This document shows positions 54,396 to 63,968 of a DNA stretch of 64,000 nucleotides, one piece after another. A program made the translations under genes and the position numbers. Numbering within the stretch: position 1 is the stretch's first letter; each line of letters starts with the position of its first letter. The notes beneath the pieces are model-generated. The model had not been told where the DNA came from and did not search any database. It was given only the letters and a program-made list of their open reading frames with translations. The stretch lies in contig NZ_BMQU01000007.1 in the NCBI RefSeq assembly GCF_014648275.1, positions 124,001-188,000 on the forward strand. Reading direction: 5' to 3'. This stretch comes from Pseudomonas laurentiana (GTDB taxonomy: Bacteria > Pseudomonadota > Gammaproteobacteria > Pseudomonadales > Pseudomonadaceae).

Positions 54396-55163
54396 TTAGA
54401 GGGCAGGTGCAGGAGTCTCCTGCAACGCCGCCATCAAGGCCGCGGCATTGGCACCGCGACAATCTATTACATTCAGGGCGCCGGCTGCCCGGGCCTGTGC
54501 CGCCACCCTCGGGCTCGGCACAAAAAGCGGCAACCGCGCCACCTGTGGCCAGTCATCGCCGGCCAGTTGCTGCAAATGTTCAAACCCTTGGCCGCTGCTG
54601 ACCACCAGGCCATTCAAGCGCTCCGCCTCGATACGCTGCTGCAATATCGACGGAGGATAGACAGGCAGGCAGCGTCGGTACAATTCGAGGTAGTCGACAC
54701 TAGCACCTTGTTCGGCCAAACGCTCGGCCAACAACTCACGCCCGCCCTCACCGCGCATGATCAGTACGCGCGCATCGGGCCGGTGAATCGCATCATGTAA
54801 CGCGGGCAGTTGTAACAGCGCCTCGCTGTCATCGCCGGTGCGGGGATAATGCACCTGCAGGCCATGGTCTTCCAGAATCTGAGCCGAGGCGGCGCCGACC
54901 GTGAACCAGGCTTGCTGAGGTGGTTGCGGCCAGTAACGGTCAAGCTGCGCCAACCCCAAGCGCGCCGCTGGCTTGCTCACGACAATAACCGCACAGTAGC
55001 GATCCAGGCGAACCACCCTGCCACGCTGCTCGGCATCAAGCGCCAACGGTTCGATTTCCAGCAAAGGCAGGCTGCTGCTGAAGACACCGCACTCGGCTAG
55101 CGTCTGCGCCAGCGCTGCACAGTCTTCGGCCGGCCGCGTGAGCAGCAGACGCCAGCTACTCAC
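54396..55163 (-). CDS. hemD: Uroporphyrinogen-III synthase
   Basis: 255-residue HemD, closing hydroxymethylbilane with D-ring inversion. Weakly conserved family but typical elements are [40 protein letters not shown] and the YRRCLP and [14 protein letters not shown] segments. Start is a GTG at 55163 that overlaps the hemC stop (GTGA). Confidence 0.93.
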   Translation of the reverse strand: MSSWRLLLTRPAEDCAALAQTLAECGVFSSSLPLLEIEPLALDAEQRGRVVRLDRYCAVIVVSKPAARLGLAQLDRYWPQPPQQAWFTVGAASAQILEDHGLQVHYPRTGDDSEALLQLPALHDAIHRPDARVLIMRGEGGRELLAERLAEQGASVDYLELYRRCLPVYPPSILQQRIEAERLNGLVVSSGQGFEHLQQLAGDDWPQVARLPLFVPSPRVAAQARAAGALNVIDCRGANAAALMAALQETPAPAL

Positions 55164-56101
55164 GGGTGACCGGCCTCGCCGTAAACAGCCTTGAGGATCT
55201 CACCGGCACCCTGTTTGAGCAGGTCTTCGGCGACCCGAATACCCAGCGCCTCGGCATCGGCACGGGCCGCGCGCGCTTCGGCGTTGAGCAACGTGCCGCC
55301 GCTGGGCTGGCCTACCAGCCCCCGCAACCATAGCTGATCGCCTTCCAGCACGGCATAACAGGCAATCGGCACCTGGCAACCACCGTTGAGGTGCTTGTTC
55401 AACGCACGCTCGGCACTCACCCGGTCGGCGGTGTCACGGTGGTGCAGCGGCGCCAACAACGCATGGATTTCGCTGTCGGCACTGCGGCACTCAATACCCA
55501 CGGCGCCCTGGCCACCGGCCGGCAGGCTGTCATCGACACTGAGGGTGGAGCTGATACGGTCTTCAAAGCCGAGACGGATCAAGCCGGCAGCGGCCAGGAT
55601 GATCGCGTCGTACTCGCCAGCATCGAGCTTGGCCAGACGGGTATTGACGTTGCCCCGCAGGAAGCGGATTTGCAGGTCGGGGCGACGCGCCAGCAGCTGT
55701 GCCTGACGGCGCAAGCTGGAGGTGCCGACCACACTGCCCGCTGGCAGGCTTTCGAGGTTTGGAAAGGTGTTGGAAACAAATGCGTCGCGCGGGTCTTCGC
55801 GCTCGCAGATGCAGTACAGGCCCAGGCCTTCAGGGAAGTCCATGGGTACGTCTTTCATCGAGTGCACCGCGATATCGGCTTCGCGCTCAAGCAGTGCGGT
55901 TTCCAGCTCCTTGACGAACAAGCCCTTGCCGCCAATCTTCGACAGCGGCGAATCAAGCAGCTTGTCACCGCGGCTGACCATTGGCACCAGCGTCACCAGC
56001 AAGCCGGGATGGGCTTCCTCTAGACGGGCTTTGACATATTCAGCCTGCCACAGGGCAAGGGCACTTTTGCGGGTGGCAATGCGGATTTCGCGAGTGGACA
56101 T
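55160..56101 (-). CDS. hemC: Porphobilinogen deaminase (hydroxymethylbilane synthase)
   Basis: 313-residue enzyme polymerising four porphobilinogens. The N-terminus [20 protein letters not shown] and the [20 protein letters not shown] segment carry substrate-binding residues. The dipyrromethane cofactor Cys lies in [15 protein letters not shown]. It heads the hemC-hemD-hemX-hemY string and sits 118 bp after algR, the order known from P. aeruginosa. Confidence 0.96.
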   Translation of the reverse strand: MSTREIRIATRKSALALWQAEYVKARLEEAHPGLLVTLVPMVSRGDKLLDSPLSKIGGKGLFVKELETALLEREADIAVHSMKDVPMDFPEGLGLYCICEREDPRDAFVSNTFPNLESLPAGSVVGTSSLRRQAQLLARRPDLQIRFLRGNVNTRLAKLDAGEYDAIILAAAGLIRLGFEDRISSTLSVDDSLPAGGQGAVGIECRSADSEIHALLAPLHHRDTADRVSAERALNKHLNGGCQVPIACYAVLEGDQLWLRGLVGQPSGGTLLNAEARAARADAEALGIRVAEDLLKQGAGEILKAVYGEAGHP

Positions 56102-56219
56102 GGAACGATCCGTACGAGAGAGATGCTACGGATGATAACAGCTCAGTCGAACACGCTAGCAGATCTAAATCATCGGAAATGGTCGCCATCCCTGGCCCAA
56201 TTGGCTCCAGCGCTGCCCT

Positions 56220-56966
56220 CTAAAGCTGCTGCATCATCTTGCGTACGCCCGCCACGTGCCGACGGCTGACCACCAACGCATCACCATTGAGCCCTTTCAG
56301 GTAGAGCTGGAAATGCCCCAGCGGCGTGCGCTGCAGACGCTCAATACGGTTGCGCGCGACCAATGCATTACGGTGGATACGGACAAAGCGGTCACCGAAC
56401 TCATCCTCAAGGGCCTTGAGCGGTTCATCCAGCAGCACTTCGCCGGATTCGTGACGGAGGGTGACGTACTTGTGATCGGCGATGAAGTAAATGACCTGAT
56501 CCAGCGGGATCATTTCGATGCCTTTGCGGGTTCTCGCACTGATATGGCTGCGAGGCCCGCTGCCACTTTCGGCGGCTGGCCGTGTCAGTGCCGCCAGTTG
56601 CACCCGGCTGGGGCGCTCGGCCCTGCGCAAACTGTCACGCAACTCCTCGGCACGTACCGGTTTGATCAGGCAGCCCAGGGTGCTGTCTTTGAATACATTC
56701 ACTGCAAACTCGTCATCCGCCGTACAGAACACCACCGCTGGTGGTGCTTCACGCTCGCACAGGCGACCTGCCACCTGCAGGCCGTCCAGGCCTGGCATAC
56801 GAATGTCGAGCAGGACGACATCGGGTTTAAGGCTGTCGATCAGGGCCAGGGCCTCTTCACCATTGGTGGCGCTAGGCTCCAGCACGGTATAGCCCTCAAG
56901 CTCGCCGAGCATACGGCTCAAGCGTTCGCGGGCTTGGGGTTCGTCATCAACGATCAGGACATTCAT
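56220..56966 (-). CDS. algR: AlgR response regulator (LytTR type)
   Basis: 248-residue regulator. The receiver domain has Asp54 in VVLLDIRMPGLDGLQ; residues DDEP near the start and Lys in CLIKPVRAEEL complete the pocket. The C-terminal LytTR DNA-binding domain has VIYFIADHKYVTLRHESGEV and RFVRIHRNALVARNRIERLQ. It controls alginate, twitching and virulence genes in P. aeruginosa, where the sensor FimS (AlgZ) is encoded just upstream; here only the last codons of that gene remain, so the phosphate source is unclear. ATG 56966 starts MNVLIVDDEP. Confidence 0.95.
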   Translation of the reverse strand: MNVLIVDDEPQARERLSRMLGELEGYTVLEPSATNGEEALALIDSLKPDVVLLDIRMPGLDGLQVAGRLCEREAPPAVVFCTADDEFAVNVFKDSTLGCLIKPVRAEELRDSLRRAERPSRVQLAALTRPAAESGSGPRSHISARTRKGIEMIPLDQVIYFIADHKYVTLRHESGEVLLDEPLKALEDEFGDRFVRIHRNALVARNRIERLQRTPLGHFQLYLKGLNGDALVVSRRHVAGVRKMMQQL

Positions 56967-57080
56967 ATTGCGCTGGATTCCTGCGTGAGTCTCGCACAAG
57001 GATAGCGTAGACAGGTGAAGTGACGACCGTCACGGCGATCCACGCTCAGACTCGCACGATGGCTAAAAATTCACTGGGTC
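56963..57080 (-). pseudogene. Relic of algZ/fimS 3' end
   Basis: Read in frame on the minus strand the stretch encodes RASLSVDRRDGRHFTCLRYP then CARLTQESSAI and stop, overlapping the algR start by ATGA. A stop codon lies upstream (57078-57080 region), so only about 35 codons remain. The phase, overlap and amino-acid texture are those of the end of a sensor kinase coupled to algR. It is consistent with a deleted algZ, the FimS-type histidine kinase; the family match is from memory and should be checked. Confidence 0.6.
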
Positions 57081-57291
57081 GGCAGTAAAGATGCCAATCC
57101 TCAGTCCAACTGTAGACGGTTGCCGGAACACTGCCGTTCATTCGCCAAATATCCTGTCAAGAACACACCTTCAACAGCGCCTGCCAGAACCCCAATAGCC
57201 CATTTATGCCGACCGCCGAACGCCGTCAATGCTGCCAATCCTGCTATTATCGGCGCCACTTTTCCCGTTCACGCCTTCAACGAGCGAATCC
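56967..57291. other. 325-bp gap between algR and argH
   Basis: It contains the algZ relic (56963-57080) and the divergent promoter region of argH and algR. No intact gene is seen. The expected sensor kinase gene of about 1 kb is missing. Confidence 0.6.
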
Positions 57292-58686
57292 ATGAGCACT
57301 GACAAGACCAACCAGTCCTGGGGCGGCCGCTTCAGTGAGCCCGTCGACGCTTTCGTCGCCCGCTTCACCGCTTCCGTCAATTTCGACCAGCGCCTGTATC
57401 GCCACGACATCATGGGTTCGATCGCCCACGCCACCATGTTGGCGAAGGTCGGCGTTCTCACCGATGCCGAGCGCGACAGCATCATCGACGGGCTGAAAAC
57501 CATCCAGAGCGAAATCGAGGCCGGCAACTTCGACTGGCGCATCGACCTCGAAGACGTTCACATGAACATCGAGGCGCGCCTGACCGATCGCATCGGCATC
57601 ACCGGCAAGAAGCTGCACACCGGGCGCAGCCGTAACGACCAGGTCGCCACCGATATCCGCCTGTGGCTGCGTGACGAGATCGACCTGATCCTCGCGGAGA
57701 TCACCCGACTGCAGCAAGGCCTGCTGGAACAGGCCGAGCGCGAAGCGGAAACCATCATGCCGGGCTTCACGCACCTGCAGACCGCGCAACCGGTTACCTT
57801 CGGCCACCATCTGCTGGCCTGGTTCGAAATGCTCAGCCGTGACTACGAGCGCCTGGTCGACTGCCGCAAACGCACCAATCGCATGCCCCTGGGCAGCGCC
57901 GCCCTGGCCGGTACCACCTACCCGATCGACCGTGAACTGACCTGCCAGTTGCTGGGCTTTGAGGCTGTAGCGGGCAACTCGCTGGACGGCGTCTCCGACC
58001 GTGACTTCGCTATCGAATTCTGTGCCGCCGCCAGCCTGGCGATGATGCACCTGTCGCGCTTCTCCGAAGAGCTGGTGCTGTGGACCAGTGCGCAGTTCCA
58101 GTTCATCGACCTGCCTGACCGCTTCTGCACCGGCAGCTCGATCATGCCGCAAAAGAAAAACCCGGATGTGCCAGAGCTCGTGCGCGGCAAGAGCGGCCGC
58201 GTATTCGGTGCCCTGACCGGTCTGCTGACCTTGATGAAAGGCCAGCCACTGGCCTACAACAAGGACAACCAGGAAGACAAAGAGCCGCTGTTCGACGCCG
58301 CCGACACCCTGCGCGACTCGCTGCGGGCCTTCGCCGACATGATCCCGGCCATCAAGCCGCGTCATGCGATCATGCGCGAAGCCGCACTGCGCGGTTTCTC
58401 CACCGCCACCGACCTGGCCGACTACCTGGTACGGCGCGGCCTGCCGTTCCGTGACTGCCACGAAATCGTCGGCCATGCGGTGAAATACGGCGTCGACACC
58501 GGCAAGGACCTGGCCGAAATGAGCCTGGACGAACTGCGCCAGTTCAGCGACCAGATCGAGCAAGACGTGTTTGCCGTCCTGACCCTGGAAGGCTCGGTCA
58601 ACGCCCGTAACCACATTGGCGGTACCGCTCCAGCCCAGGTACGCGCTGCCGTACAACGCGGCAAGGCCCTGCTGGCCAGCCGCTAA
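57292..58686 (+). CDS. argH: Argininosuccinate lyase
   Basis: 464-residue fumarase-superfamily enzyme, last step of arginine synthesis. [20 protein letters not shown] at the start, [20 protein letters not shown], and the signature [20 protein letters not shown] are intact. ATG at 57292 gives the usual [12 protein letters not shown]; codons before it are not conserved-looking. A terminator follows. Confidence 0.97.
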   Translation: MSTDKTNQSWGGRFSEPVDAFVARFTASVNFDQRLYRHDIMGSIAHATMLAKVGVLTDAERDSIIDGLKTIQSEIEAGNFDWRIDLEDVHMNIEARLTDRIGITGKKLHTGRSRNDQVATDIRLWLRDEIDLILAEITRLQQGLLEQAEREAETIMPGFTHLQTAQPVTFGHHLLAWFEMLSRDYERLVDCRKRTNRMPLGSAALAGTTYPIDRELTCQLLGFEAVAGNSLDGVSDRDFAIEFCAAASLAMMHLSRFSEELVLWTSAQFQFIDLPDRFCTGSSIMPQKKNPDVPELVRGKSGRVFGALTGLLTLMKGQPLAYNKDNQEDKEPLFDAADTLRDSLRAFADMIPAIKPRHAIMREAALRGFSTATDLADYLVRRGLPFRDCHEIVGHAVKYGVDTGKDLAEMSLDELRQFSDQIEQDVFAVLTLEGSVNARNHIGGTAPAQVRAAVQRGKALLASR

Positions 58687-58694
58687 GCCCCGAC

Positions 58695-58727
58695 ACAGGC
58701 TCGCCGTTCAGCACGGCGAGCCTGTTT
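58695..58727. terminator. Terminator between argH and GST gene
   Basis: A 13-bp perfect stem (58695-58707 with 58713-58725) with loop TCAGC and a short T-run after it. It serves convergent genes. Confidence 0.85.
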
Positions 58728-58731
58728 CAAT

Positions 58732-59394
58732 TCAGCGCTTGCCGCTGCGAATCATCTCGAGGAAAGCTGGCATCTGCGCGTCCTTGTCCGCTGCGATCTT
58801 CTGCACGTGCGGGTTCTCTTTGATCAGGGCAAACAGCGCCTTGGCCTGCGGGAAGCCTTCCAGCAAATCCTGACCAAACAACTTGAGACCGACGCCGCGC
58901 GCCAGATCGACGCTGTAGAAGAAGTACAGGTCGGCCAGGGTCAGCGTGTCACCGGCAACGTAAGGTGAGAACACGCCGTTGCGCTTGAGGGTATCGAACC
59001 CCGCCAACAGTTCGCCCTTGGCCTTTTCCTTGATGACCGCATCCACCTGCATGCCGAAAAACGCCTCGGGATAGCAGGCCCGCGCCGGCAACTCGATATA
59101 CAGCTCGATTTCCTTGGCCAGTTCGCGCACCTTGGCACGCGCATAGGCCTCGGCAGGCAGCAAGGCATGCTCAGGATGCACCTGCTCGATGTACTCGATG
59201 ATCACGCTGGTCTCACTGATAAAACCGTGCTCGGTTTCCAGTACCGGGACCTTGCCGCGCGGGCTGACCTGCAGAGCGTCGTCGCTCTGGCCGCCGTTGA
59301 ACGGCACCTCTTCAAATGGCAGGCCCTTTTCCAGCAGTGCCAGTTTGACCATGTTGTAGTAGTTGCTGACTGCAAAACCATGAAGCTTGAGCAT
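58732..59394 (-). CDS. Glutathione S-transferase family protein
   Basis: 220-residue cytosolic GST. The thioredoxin-like N-domain opens MLKLHGFAVSNYYNMVKLAL with SPRGKVPVLETEHGFISETS, the glutathione-binding cis-Pro and Glu/Ser; the helical C-domain holds VAGDTLTLADLYFFYSVDLA. Substrate unknown; the neighbouring genes give no clue. Convergent with argH. Confidence 0.9.
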   Translation of the reverse strand: MLKLHGFAVSNYYNMVKLALLEKGLPFEEVPFNGGQSDDALQVSPRGKVPVLETEHGFISETSVIIEYIEQVHPEHALLPAEAYARAKVRELAKEIELYIELPARACYPEAFFGMQVDAVIKEKAKGELLAGFDTLKRNGVFSPYVAGDTLTLADLYFFYSVDLARGVGLKLFGQDLLEGFPQAKALFALIKENPHVQKIAADKDAQMPAFLEMIRSGKR

Positions 59395-59538
59395 GAAAAC
59401 AGCCTCCAGGCCGTAAGGAGTTGGCCCGGGGTGTTATAGAACGAATGGCCTGGGCTGACCAGCATCATGGATAGTGTCGATACTGCGACATGGCCCGTAC
59501 GCTCATGGCAAACTGCAGGCTCAACGCGAGGAATCACC

Positions 59539-59826
59539 ATGAGCGAACAGAACCAAATCGACAACGACGACGAAGAGACCTTCGCCGAAGCGACACTGAC
59601 CCAAGCCATCGAGAACCAGATCGAGTCCGGTGAGCCACCCGCCGCAAAGGCTGCTTTCAACAAGCTGACGCTGGTAGGCTATGAGCGCGAAGACATCCTT
59701 AACCTGATGGCTCATGTTCTGGCTATCGAAATTGACGCCATGCTCGATGAGGACCGTGCATTCAACACCGAATGGTACGAGACTGCACTGCGCGCACTAC
59801 CCGAACTACCGCCAGAAAAAGACTGA
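59539..59826 (+). CDS. Conserved small Pseudomonas protein, unknown
   Basis: 95-residue acidic cytosolic protein. MSEQNQIDNDDEETFAEATL, QIESGEPPAAKAAFNKLTLV, and GYEREDILNLMAHVLAIEID. I do not recognise a named family; proteins like this are common near argH in Pseudomonas. Helical and highly charged, with a good ribosome site (GAGGAA). ATG 59539 is chosen over earlier in-frame codons because of that site. Confidence 0.7.
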   Translation: MSEQNQIDNDDEETFAEATLTQAIENQIESGEPPAAKAAFNKLTLVGYEREDILNLMAHVLAIEIDAMLDEDRAFNTEWYETALRALPELPPEKD

Positions 59827-59895
59827 ACTACACTCCAAGGCCAGGCATCCGCTACCAAGGTGCCAACCGAAAATTCAGGAAATGTCGGAGTATCT

Positions 59896-60144
59896 ATGTC
59901 GTTTACCCCCGAGTTGGTTGCCGAACTGGAAATACTTGCACTGTTCAACCTGGCTAATACCCAGGAGGGCCTGAAAATTCACACCAAGACGGCGGCGCCC
60001 CAGGCGATTGCTGCCACGAAACGCCTGCATGACAAGGGGCTGATCACCCAAGCCGACGGCGGTTACCTGACCAGCCTGGGCCTGGACGCCGCCCAGAATG
60101 CACAGCTGCTGCTGACGATCCTTGCGGTAACCAAAGCGGCCTGA
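59896..60144 (+). CDS. TIGR02647 family small protein
   Basis: 82-residue protein. MSFTPELVAELEILALFNLA, then HTKTAAPQAIAATKRLHDKG and LGLDAAQNAQLLLTILA match the TIGR02647 group of gammaproteobacterial small proteins, unknown function, possibly with a helix-turn-helix-like fold. A ribosome site (CGGAG) precedes the ATG at 59896. Confidence 0.75.
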   Translation: MSFTPELVAELEILALFNLANTQEGLKIHTKTAAPQAIAATKRLHDKGLITQADGGYLTSLGLDAAQNAQLLLTILAVTKAA

Positions 60145-60183
60145 GCATCGACCAACACGTCGTAGACAAGCCTGCTCCCGCAC

Positions 60184-60220
60184 CATGGTCTTGCGCGGCC
60201 CTTGGCCGCACAAGACCATG
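60184..60220. terminator. Long hairpin before cyaA
   Basis: Arms 60184-60193 and 60211-60220 pair perfectly, then 60195-60200 pairs with 60204-60209 across one mismatched pair, giving a 16-bp interrupted stem with a CTT loop. Preceded by REP-like sequence. No T-run, so it may be a REP/stability element as much as a terminator. The gap 60145-60345 has no gene. Confidence 0.5.
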
Positions 60221-60345
60221 CCCCGCCTACTAAAAAATGGCGTCAAAAACCAAATACGGCTTAAACCGACTGCATTACTAGGGCTAAACTCGCCAGTGCT
60301 AACTGACGTTCCCTTGTCGAGCCTGTAGGCCGGTTTGAACCCATA

Positions 60346-63183
60346 ATGAACCACCCCTATGAAATCCGCCCGGACCTGGACGCTGGCATCGACCGCAAGG
60401 TGCTCAGCCAGTTGCGCGCGCGTTTTCTTCGCCTCAACGAAGGCCGTCTGGCACGCGCCGTAGACGGGTTGTCCAGCCGACAACAACGTGTACTGAACCT
60501 GTTACCACTGCTCTTCCACGTCAATCACCCCCTGTTTCCCGGCTACGTTTCGGGTACCACGCCGGCAGGTGTTTCCTGCTACGAGCCCGACGCGCAGCTA
60601 TTGGCTGAAGCGCAGCGCCTGACACGCTCGTTTGCCTATCGGCCTCGCCACGGCAACCCGCCGAGCCCCATTCATGGACTGTTCCTGATGGGTAGCCTCG
60701 GCACCCTGGCCCAGGCCGAACAAAGCGACATGGATGTGTGGGTATGCCACGCTTCCGACCTGAGCGACACCGCACTGGCCGAACTGCGCAAAAAATGCAC
60801 ACTGCTGGAGATCTGGGCTGCCAGCCAAGGCACCGAAGCACACATGTTCCTGATCGACCCGCAGCGATTCGTTCAGGGCGAACGCAACACCCGGCTCAGT
60901 TCGGAAGATTGCGGCACCACCCAGCATTACCTGCTGCTTGATGAGTTCTACCGCACAGCGATCTGGCTGGCTGGCCGCACACCACTTTGGTGGCTGGTAC
61001 CCGTGCATGAGGAAGCGCGCTATGCCGAATTCACCAGCACCCTGCTGTCCAAACGCTTTGTCCGCGCCGAAGACGTTCTGGACCTCGGCCACCTGGCCCA
61101 TATCCCCTCCGGCGAGTTCATCGGTGCCGGGCTCTGGCAACTCTATAAAGGCATTGAGTCACCCTACAAGTCAGTGCTCAAGCTGCTACTGACCGAAGTC
61201 TACGCCAGCGAGCACCCACACGTACGCTGCCTCAGCCTGCAGCTCAAGCAGGCCGTATTCGCCAACCGCCTGGACCTGGACGAGCTAGACCCCTATGTAA
61301 TGGTCTACCGACGCATCGAGCGCTACCTGAAGGCCAGTGGCGACAGTCAACGGTTAGAACTGGTGCGACGCAGCCTGTACCTGAAGGTCAACAAAAAGCT
61401 CAGCAACCTGGCCCGCCAGCGTATTGGCGGCTGGCAACGCGAGCAGCTCGCGCGTCTGTGTGATGAGTGGGGTTGGGACGAACGTCAATTGGCCCTGCTA
61501 GACAGCCGCAGCCAATGGAAAGTCCGTCAGGTCGAAGCCGAGCGACGTGTGCTGGTCGATGAACTGAACTATGGCTACCGCTTTCTCAATCAGTTCGCAC
61601 GCACTCAACAGGCCAGTAGTCGCATCGACCAACGCGACCTGAGCGTGCTTGGCCGACGCTTGCATGCGGCGTTCGGCCGCCGCGCCGGCAAGGTCGACTT
61701 CATCAATCCGGGGGTAGCCCCAGACTTGGCCGAAGACACGCTGACGCTGGTCCAATCGAGTACGGGCAACGCACCGGAGCACGTTCAGTGGGCCCTGTAC
61801 AGCGGCAACCTGAGCCCGCAGGAGTGGGAGCACTTCGCCCCGCTCAAACGGTGCCGCAGTGTGATTGAACTCCTGACCTGGGCCCATCGCAATGGCGTGA
61901 TCGACAGCAGTACGCGACTGGTCCTGTATCCCGGTAGCAGCAACCTGAGCGAGTACGAGTTGTTCAACCTGCTGGGTAGTCTGCAACACAGCGTGGCACT
62001 ACCACTGGCCCCTGTCAGTGAAGAACGCCTGCTGCAACCCAGCGGGGCCGACGAGGTGCTGTTACTGGTGAATGTCGGTATCGACCCACTGCGCCACCAC
62101 CGCGACCTGAACATCCTGATGACCACCGAACGTACCGACTCGCTGAGCTACGCCGGTGTGCGCGAGAATCTGGTACTGACCCTCGACCAGGTCACGCTCA
62201 ACAGCTGGAACGAAGTACAGGTTCAGCGCTACGAAGGCGAACATGCCCTGCTACGCTGCCTGCGCGATTACCTGAGCAGCCTTGAGCGCGAGGCACCTGC
62301 GCCACGCCTCAGGGTACGTTGCTTCTGTCATAACCGCGCCCAGGCCATTGCCCTGCGCGTTGAAGAAGTCTTCTTGTGTGCTCAGGCCTTACTGGAGCAA
62401 CCGCTCAGTTACCGCTACATGATCCAGGTGCAGCAGCATACGCACGTGCTCGACTTGCAACCTGGCGCAACCGATATGGTCACGCTGAACGACCACGCCA
62501 CCCTTCTGGCGTATCTGGGCCAGGAGCGAGGCCACTACAGCCACCTGCACCTGGATGCCAACGCACTGCAGGAACATGACCTGGCGCAGGTACTTGCGCT
62601 CGGCCAGCCACACGCCCTTCAAGTGTTCTACCGTCTGTGGGATGACTGGGCCGATGTCTATGTCCTGGATGAACACAACGTCTTGTGGCAGCAGCGCCTG
62701 CCGCTGCATGACGAGAGCAGCCTGCTATTGCCCTTGCAGCGCTTTCTACAAGCGGTGGCGTTTCGCCAGAACGCTCGCCAGCCTCTGGCCGACGGCGCCC
62801 TGGCCATCCATTACTATCAGATCATGTCATCCGGTGGAGGCCGCGCACGTCGGATCGAGCCTCGCCCTGCACCACTGGACAGCAGTGGCAGGTCCTTCTA
62901 TGACGTACAGGCCATCATACAGACGGGCGCAACCGCATCAGCCCAGGTCACGCTGTACTGTAATCAAAAGGAATTTTCCGCACTCGACCATGGCGACCAG
63001 CTGTATGCCATGGTCGCGCGGGAGATCATTGAGCAGCGCCGTGAGACCGCGCACTACCGCTGCTACATCACCGACCTGGACCTGTCCGACCTGCTCACTG
63101 AAAGCCCGGGTTCAAGCATCCGCTACCTGCGCTACAAAGACGAACTGGAAGCGCGCTTGAACGAGGCGTTGGCCCTGCTCTAA
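60346..63183 (+). CDS. cyaA: Class I adenylate cyclase
   Basis: 945-residue enterobacterial-type (class I) adenylate cyclase making cAMP for Vfr/CRP. The catalytic domain has the class I signature in HGLFLMGSLGTLAQAEQSDM with DVWVCHASD (aspartates for metal). The C-terminal regulatory half is long and carries family-like stretches such as NVGIDPLRHHRDLNILMTTE. Starts at ATG 60346 with a poor ribosome site, similar to weak translation of E. coli cyaA. Convergent with rnk. Confidence 0.95.
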   Translation: MNHPYEIRPDLDAGIDRKVLSQLRARFLRLNEGRLARAVDGLSSRQQRVLNLLPLLFHVNHPLFPGYVSGTTPAGVSCYEPDAQLLAEAQRLTRSFAYRPRHGNPPSPIHGLFLMGSLGTLAQAEQSDMDVWVCHASDLSDTALAELRKKCTLLEIWAASQGTEAHMFLIDPQRFVQGERNTRLSSEDCGTTQHYLLLDEFYRTAIWLAGRTPLWWLVPVHEEARYAEFTSTLLSKRFVRAEDVLDLGHLAHIPSGEFIGAGLWQLYKGIESPYKSVLKLLLTEVYASEHPHVRCLSLQLKQAVFANRLDLDELDPYVMVYRRIERYLKASGDSQRLELVRRSLYLKVNKKLSNLARQRIGGWQREQLARLCDEWGWDERQLALLDSRSQWKVRQVEAERRVLVDELNYGYRFLNQFARTQQASSRIDQRDLSVLGRRLHAAFGRRAGKVDFINPGVAPDLAEDTLTLVQSSTGNAPEHVQWALYSGNLSPQEWEHFAPLKRCRSVIELLTWAHRNGVIDSSTRLVLYPGSSNLSEYELFNLLGSLQHSVALPLAPVSEERLLQPSGADEVLLLVNVGIDPLRHHRDLNILMTTERTDSLSYAGVRENLVLTLDQVTLNSWNEVQVQRYEGEHALLRCLRDYLSSLEREAPAPRLRVRCFCHNRAQAIALRVEEVFLCAQALLEQPLSYRYMIQVQQHTHVLDLQPGATDMVTLNDHATLLAYLGQERGHYSHLHLDANALQEHDLAQVLALGQPHALQVFYRLWDDWADVYVLDEHNVLWQQRLPLHDESSLLLPLQRFLQAVAFRQNARQPLADGALAIHYYQIMSSGGGRARRIEPRPAPLDSSGRSFYDVQAIIQTGATASAQVTLYCNQKEFSALDHGDQLYAMVAREIIEQRRETAHYRCYITDLDLSDLLTESPGSSIRYLRYKDELEARLNEALALL

Positions 63184-63190
63184 ACCAGGC

Positions 63191-63601
63191 TCAGAGGTCG
63201 AAGTCACCGGCAGCTTCTGGCTGGTATTCAACTTCCAGCAGCTTGAGCTTTAGGGTCTTGCCGCCCGGTGCCGGCCAATCGATCTGCTCGCCTACCGACA
63301 AGCCCAGCAAGGCGCAACCAATGGGCGCCAGGATCGAGACGCTGCCTTCGGAACCGGCATCCTTCGGGTAGACCAGGGTCAGGTGATAGTCCTTGCCACT
63401 GGCTTCCTCACGGCAATGCACGCGGGAGTTCATGGTCACCACACCGGCCGGGACCTCCTCGTGACCGACGACCTGCTCGGCGCGGTCCAGCTCGTCCTGC
63501 AAGGCGAGCACACCCGGCACGTTTTCGTCGAGGCTATCGATCAAACGCTCAAGACGCTGTACGTCCAATCGGGTGAGGATAAGGGAAGGCTTGGTGCTCA
63601 T
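63191..63601 (-). CDS. rnk: Nucleoside diphosphate kinase regulator Rnk
   Basis: 136-residue GreA/GreB-family protein with short coiled coil and FKBP-like domain. PSLILTRLDVQRLERLIDSL, EEVPAGVVTMNSRVHCREEA and ILAPIGCALLGLSVGEQIDW mark Rnk. It binds RNA polymerase and affects nucleotide kinase and polyphosphate in Pseudomonas. ATG 63601 follows AGGAGT-like sequence. Confidence 0.93.
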   Translation of the reverse strand: MSTKPSLILTRLDVQRLERLIDSLDENVPGVLALQDELDRAEQVVGHEEVPAGVVTMNSRVHCREEASGKDYHLTLVYPKDAGSEGSVSILAPIGCALLGLSVGEQIDWPAPGGKTLKLKLLEVEYQPEAAGDFDL

Positions 63602-63636
63602 GATCCAGTCAGACTCCTTTTATGGGCGATATAAAG

Positions 63637-63663
63637 AAAAACCCCGCCCAAGGGCGGGGTTTT
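63637..63663. terminator. Terminator upstream of rnk
   Basis: CCCCGCCC (63642-63649) pairs with GGGCGGGG (63652-63659) with A- and T-runs on the two sides. It ends the DUF1289 transcript before rnk and could also serve the other strand. Confidence 0.85.
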
Positions 63664-63745
63664 CAGGAACTCGGCAGTGCCGATATACGTTGGACACTAC
63701 CACAGCCCGGTAAATACACAAGAGGCGGTGGCGGACAGCCGTGGC

Positions 63746-63967
63746 TCAGCGGACCTCGGCCTGAGTACGTCGGGCGAGTGCTTCGCGGCAGATCTGACGG
63801 CGCTGCTCGTCATCTGCCGAACGCCACTGGCGGATATCCTCGACGTGCCGAAAACACCCCAGGCAGACCTTCTGCTCGTCGAGTCGGCACAGGCTGATAC
63901 ACGGTGAAGCCACCGCCGGGCTGACATTGCTGTACAGCGGCTTGGCCGGCTTGCTGGCAACACTCAT
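63746..63967 (-). CDS. DUF1289 small cysteine-rich protein
   Basis: 73-residue protein with the DUF1289 pattern: SPCISLCRLDEQKVCLGCFR then HVEDIRQW. The four spaced cysteines suggest a metal or iron-sulfur site; function unknown. The next gene ends 1 bp before its ATG, so it is probably co-transcribed with that gene. Confidence 0.9.
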   Translation of the reverse strand: MSVASKPAKPLYSNVSPAVASPCISLCRLDEQKVCLGCFRHVEDIRQWRSADDEQRRQICREALARRTQAEVR

Positions 63968-63968
63968 T

